DNA from: UBA2219 sp964612075
GTDB lineage: Bacteria; Desulfobacterota; Deferrimicrobia; Deferrimicrobiales; Deferrimicrobiaceae
DNA: 9,583 bases
Reading direction: 5' to 3'
NCBI GenBank assembly: GCA_964612075.1
Contig: CAZTFC010000065.1
Location: 1 to 9,583 of the forward strand
The translations under genes were made by a program, and so were the position numbers. Below, piece by piece: positions 7,384-9,583 of this stretch (position 1 is its first letter; the number at the start of each line of letters is the position of its first letter). Below the pieces are notes generated by a model. The model did no database searches. It saw nothing but the letters and a program-made list of their open reading frames with translations, and was not told where the DNA came from.

Positions 7384-7986
7384 ATGGAAACGGAAAGGAA
7401 CAGCGGGGAACCGTCCCCGTACGCGGGGTTCTGGTCGCGCGCCGCGGCCCGGGTCATCGACCTGGTCCTGATCATCGCGGCCTTCAACCTGATCTACCTC
7501 GCGGACCGGTTCGGCAGCGAGGCGGGGCTCTGGACCGGCAGCGGCATAGAGGAAGGCGACGTCGCGGAGGGGCTCTCGCTCGCCAACCTGCTGCGGGCGG
7601 CCTTCTTCCTCACCTTCCCCATCTTCTATTACGTCTTCCTGCACGGGAGCTGCGGCCAGACCTTCGGCAAGATGGCGCTGCGGATCAAGGTGATCAACGA
7701 GGACGGGACGCCGCTCGGATACAAGAAGGCCTTCCTGCGGTGGCTGGGATATTTCCTCTGCGACCTGACCTTCAACATCGGGTACGTCTGGGCAGCCTTC
7801 GACCCGCGGAAGCAGGGACTCCACGACAAGGTGTGCCGGACGCTGGTCATCAAGACCGACGTCCCGTTCGCGCTGCCGAAGAAGACCGGTGAGACGCTTG
7901 CCCCGGAGCCGGGCGCGCCCGGGGCCGCGCCGGCGTCCTCGCCCCCTTCCCCCCCGCTTGACACCTCGGGGAACCCGTCGATATAA
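7384..7986 (+). CDS. RDD-family membrane protein
   Basis: A 200-residue integral membrane protein of the RDD family, named for a conserved Arg and two Asp. The signature appears as FWSRAAARVIDLVLI (16-30; Arg23, Asp26 candidates) and later GLHDKVCRTLVI (145-156; Asp148). Likely membrane spans are about 24-41, 68-86 and 115-136. The conserved GQTFGKMALRIKVINEDG (91-108) links helices 2 and 3. A Pro/Ala/Ser-rich cytosolic tail (from about 163) has no recognisable domain. Some RDD proteins act as Na+/H+ antiporters but most have no known function, and nothing here narrows it. The ATG lies 5 bp after the rsmE stop and has no strong SD (GGGAG is about 13 nt away), suggesting translational coupling. 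Its TAA stop lies within the -10 box of the tRNA promoter. Confidence 0.88.
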   Translation: METERNSGEPSPYAGFWSRAAARVIDLVLIIAAFNLIYLADRFGSEAGLWTGSGIEEGDVAEGLSLANLLRAAFFLTFPIFYYVFLHGSCGQTFGKMALRIKVINEDGTPLGYKKAFLRWLGYFLCDLTFNIGYVWAAFDPRKQGLHDKVCRTLVIKTDVPFALPKKTGETLAPEPGAPGAAPASSPPSPPLDTSGNPSI

Positions 7987-7987
7987 T
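7958..7987 (+). promoter_or_regulatory. Consensus sigma-70 promoter of tRNA-Phe
   Basis: A perfect TTGACA (7958-7963) and a perfect TATAAT (7982-7987) are separated by 18 bp. Transcription would begin near 7994, about 10 nt before the mature tRNA 5' end. The promoter lies entirely inside the 3' end of the RDD gene, and the RDD stop codon TAA is bases 3-5 of the -10 hexamer. Confidence 0.9.
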
Positions 7988-8004
7988 CCACATTTCCGTC
8001 GGGT

Positions 8005-8080
8005 GGCCCTTTAGCTCAGATGGTAGAGCAGAGGACTGAAAATCCTCGTGTCCCCAGTTCAATTCTGGGAGGGGCCACCA
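8005..8080 (+). tRNA. tRNA-Phe (anticodon GAA)
   Basis: A 76-nt cloverleaf. The acceptor stem GGCCCTT pairs with AGGGGCC (one T-G wobble), discriminator A, and CCA is encoded. The D arm is GCTC-AGATGGTA-GAGC. The anticodon stem GAGGA/TCCTC encloses the loop CTGAAAA, giving anticodon GAA for phenylalanine. The variable loop is GTGTC and the T arm CCCAG-TTCAATT-CTGGG. All stems are intact, so the gene is expected to be functional. Confidence 0.97.
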
Positions 8081-8089
8081 TGCAAGCCC

Positions 8090-8123
8090 AAGGGGCCGGG
8101 CGAAACCGCCTGGCCCCTTTTTT
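8090..8123 (+). terminator. Intrinsic terminator after tRNA-Phe
   Basis: AAGGGGCC pairs with GGCCCCTT, extended by GGGCG/CGCCT (one G-T wobble) to a 13-bp stem with an AAAC tetraloop, followed by TTTTTT. It starts 10 nt after the tRNA CCA end and should stop both the tRNA transcript and any read-through from prmA-rsmE-RDD. Confidence 0.93.
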
Positions 8124-8151
8124 CATTCGCGGCATGCCCGCACACCGAACA

Positions 8152-8169
8152 TGGGAAAATATTTTCCCA
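8152..8169. promoter_or_regulatory. 18-bp perfect AT-centred palindrome
   Basis: TGGGAAAATATTTTCCCA is an uninterrupted perfect dyad, 153 bp upstream of the cytochrome start and just beyond the tRNA terminator. The length and AT-rich centre resemble a binding site for a dimeric transcription factor. No regulator family can be named from the sequence. Confidence 0.5.
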
Positions 8170-8172
8170 ATA

Positions 8173-8199
8173 AACCGACATGCGTTCCTGATGTCGGTT
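8173..8199. promoter_or_regulatory. Inverted repeat upstream of the cytochrome
   Basis: AACCGACAT and ATGTCGGTT are perfect 9-bp arms separated by 9 nt, four bases downstream of the AT-centred palindrome. No T-run follows, so a terminator is unlikely. An operator, or a stem in a leader RNA if transcription starts upstream, are the main options. Confidence 0.45.
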
Positions 8200-8250
8200 C
8201 TCTCCATAAAATAAACCTTTTGATTCAACGTATTATAAGTTTTGTTCACA

Positions 8251-8265
8251 GGTATAAATATTGCT
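8251..8265 (+). promoter_or_regulatory. Possible sigma-54-type promoter of the cytochrome
   Basis: GG (8251-8252) and GC (8263-8264), in the context TTGCT, are separated by exactly 10 nt, the spacing of -24/-12 promoters. The downstream half fits the consensus, but the CAC after GG is replaced by TATA. Transcription would start about 45 nt before the ATG. The overlapping TATAAA (8253-8258) could alternatively be a sigma-70 -10 box, but it lacks a matching -35. Confidence 0.3.
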
Positions 8266-8321
8266 GATCATATCCTTGTTTTCCCCAACCTCGAATGACC
8301 GGGATGGGAGCGGAAAGCGAT

Positions 8322-9583
8322 ATGACGCAGGATGCGCATCCATCCAGGAGGCTTCATCCTCTCCGGCCCGCGCTTGTCCTGCTTCTTGTCCTGCTTCCCG
8401 CCCTCGCGGGAATCGCAGGATGCGGCGGCTCCGACAGCTCCCCCGCCGTCATGGTCAGCCCCGAAGGCTGGGTGCAGCCCTCCACCGGCGGCGGGCACGC
8501 GGTTTCCGCCGTGCGGACCTACACCGAGAACGGCGCCACCTCCTGCGCCGAGTGCCACGGTTCGGACCTCGCGGGAGGGACCGCGAATGTCTCCTGCTAC
8601 GGGAATCCCGCGGGCTGTCACCACGGCACGGTCGCGGGCTGGACCGCCGCTTCCCCCGCGGCCCAGAGCCACGGCGCCGCCGCGAAAAGCGCCGCTGAAA
8701 ACTCCGGCTTCGCCGCCTGCCGGATCTGCCACGGGGAAACCTTCGCCGGAGGCGGGTCGCAGGTGTCGTGCTTCGTCTGCCACGGGGCGACCGCGCCGCA
8801 CCCGGCGGGGCTCTGGCGCGGCACGAACTACACGCACGTCAACACCGGCGCGATGAACGTTTCCGTCTGCGCGCAGTGCCATGTCGCGGGATCGCCGAAC
8901 AACCCGGCGGGCCATCCGGCAGCTCCCGCTCCCGCGGGCACGGCCCCCGGCTGCTTCAACAGCACCCTGTGCCACGGCCCGCCCGCCTCCCCGCACGGGG
9001 TCGGGACCACATGGCGCGACCCCGGAGAGCAGTTCCACGGGTTCGCCGCCAGGCAGGACCTGTCCTACTGCCAGGGGTGCCACGGCACGCCGGGAACCAT
9101 CCTGTTCGACGGCGGAGCCGCGACGACCTCCTGCCAGACCCCCGCATGCCACCCGCAGGCGAAGGCGCACCCGTTTACCTGGTACCAGGCGGCCGGAGCG
9201 TTCCCGGCCTACGTTTCCTCCCATCGGAATTCCGGAAACCGGGAGGTTGCCTGCGCCATCTGCCACAAGACCGACGGAACCGGAGGCGGACCCGACCCCG
9301 CCGCGCCGGGCTGCTTCGCCCCCTCCTTCGGGGGGGTCTCCTGCCACGCCGCCGGACCCGCGGCCCCGGACCACCCCGTTCCTTTCCTGGGAGCGGCCCA
9401 TACCTCCGTCGCGGCGATCGGCTTCGCGGAGAACTGCGGCACGTGCCACTACGAAACGGGGGCGGCGGGGAAGACCGGACCCACATGCACGGTATGCCAC
9501 AAGGCCGGCTCGCCGCTGGCGACGTCGAACTGCGCCTCCTGCCACGCCGATCCGCCCGACGGCGGGGCGGCGGAATACCCGGA
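8322..9583 (+). CDS. Multihaem c-type cytochrome lipoprotein (3' end outside window)
   Basis: 420 residues are visible, open at the right edge. A lipoprotein signal with Arg-rich start, LVLLLVLLPALAGIAGC core and lipobox IAGC (31-34) predicts export and lipidation at Cys34. Canonical CXXCH sites begin at Cys75, 133, 150, 183, 250, 311, 372, 389 and 404. Expanded CXnCH sites begin at Cys92 (n=6), 211 (n=5), 271 (n=4) and 331 (n=9), so up to 13 c-haems are possible in the visible part. His residues 10-16 before and 6-17 after the site pairs (for example H160-P, H283-P, H351-P) are candidate distal ligands. It resembles Geobacter cytochromes with mixed CX4CH/CXXCH domains. The likely role is periplasmic or outer-membrane electron transfer, perhaps to extracellular acceptors. 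ATG 8322 is preferred because GGAG/GGAAAG lies upstream; in-frame ATGs at 8295 and 8304 lack an SD. Confidence 0.93.
   Translation, partial: MTQDAHPSRRLHPLRPALVLLLVLLPALAGIAGCGGSDSSPAVMVSPEGWVQPSTGGGHAVSAVRTYTENGATSCAECHGSDLAGGTANVSCYGNPAGCHHGTVAGWTAASPAAQSHGAAAKSAAENSGFAACRICHGETFAGGGSQVSCFVCHGATAPHPAGLWRGTNYTHVNTGAMNVSVCAQCHVAGSPNNPAGHPAAPAPAGTAPGCFNSTLCHGPPASPHGVGTTWRDPGEQFHGFAARQDLSYCQGCHGTPGTILFDGGAATTSCQTPACHPQAKAHPFTWYQAAGAFPAYVSSHRNSGNREVACAICHKTDGTGGGPDPAAPGCFAPSFGGVSCHAAGPAAPDHPVPFLGAAHTSVAAIGFAENCGTCHYETGAAGKTGPTCTVCHKAGSPLATSNCASCHADPPDGGAAEYP
8373..8396 (+). repeat. 12-bp tandem duplication in the signal-peptide code
   Basis: CTTGTCCTGCTT occurs twice back to back and encodes LVLL-LVLL in the hydrophobic core of the cytochrome signal peptide. 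It is in frame, so gain or loss of a copy would only change the core length by four residues. Confidence 0.85.

Noticed and set aside
8268..9545. 425-codon open frame on the minus strand
   Set aside because: It is antisense to the cytochrome, whose regular CXXCH pattern and lipoprotein signal clearly mark the plus strand as coding.

Overview
The window is GC-rich throughout (roughly two thirds G+C by eye), with tightly packed bacterial housekeeping genes and, at the right end, a lipoprotein-type multihaem c-type cytochrome. MutS2, PrmA, RsmE and a cytochrome rich in CXXCH and CXnCH sites together suggest a metal-reducing or otherwise respiratory member of the former Deltaproteobacteria (Desulfobacterota/Desulfuromonadota-like). 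That placement is inferred from gene content, not from a phylogenetic marker.

Layout. 1-1665 (minus strand): an LD-carboxypeptidase (family S66) translationally coupled by a GTGA overlap to a serine beta-lactamase-fold hydrolase that runs off the left edge. Neither has an obvious signal peptide, so they look like a cytosolic muropeptide-processing pair. 1666-1756: a short divergent spacer with a TATAAT box and a 12-bp palindrome. 1757-4159 (plus): a full-length MutS2 ATPase/Smr endonuclease starting at TTG. 4160-4380: a nested palindromic repeat element (four copies of a unit, arranged > > < <) lying between convergent genes; it supplies the last codons and the stop of the next gene. 4356-5549 (minus): an M20-family amidohydrolase. 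5688-7986 (plus): prmA (ribosomal protein L11 methyltransferase), rsmE (16S rRNA m3U1498 methyltransferase) and an RDD-family membrane protein, closely spaced and probably one operon. 7958-8123: a consensus sigma-70 promoter whose -10 box contains the RDD stop codon, then tRNA-Phe(GAA) with encoded CCA, then a strong intrinsic terminator. 8124-8321: an AT-richer spacer with two different perfect dyads and a possible sigma-54-type promoter. 8322-9583 (plus): the 5' part of a multihaem cytochrome with nine CXXCH sites and four expanded CXnCH sites, truncated by the window edge.

How the genes work together. The prmA-rsmE-tRNA stretch is translation machinery. The ldcA-hydrolase pair probably trims or recycles peptidoglycan peptides. 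The cytochrome starts a separate transcription unit for extracytoplasmic electron transfer. No CRISPR array, defence island or recognisable transposase gene is visible. The two most unusual objects are the repeating dihaem architecture with variable CXnCH spacing and the nested palindromic repeat.
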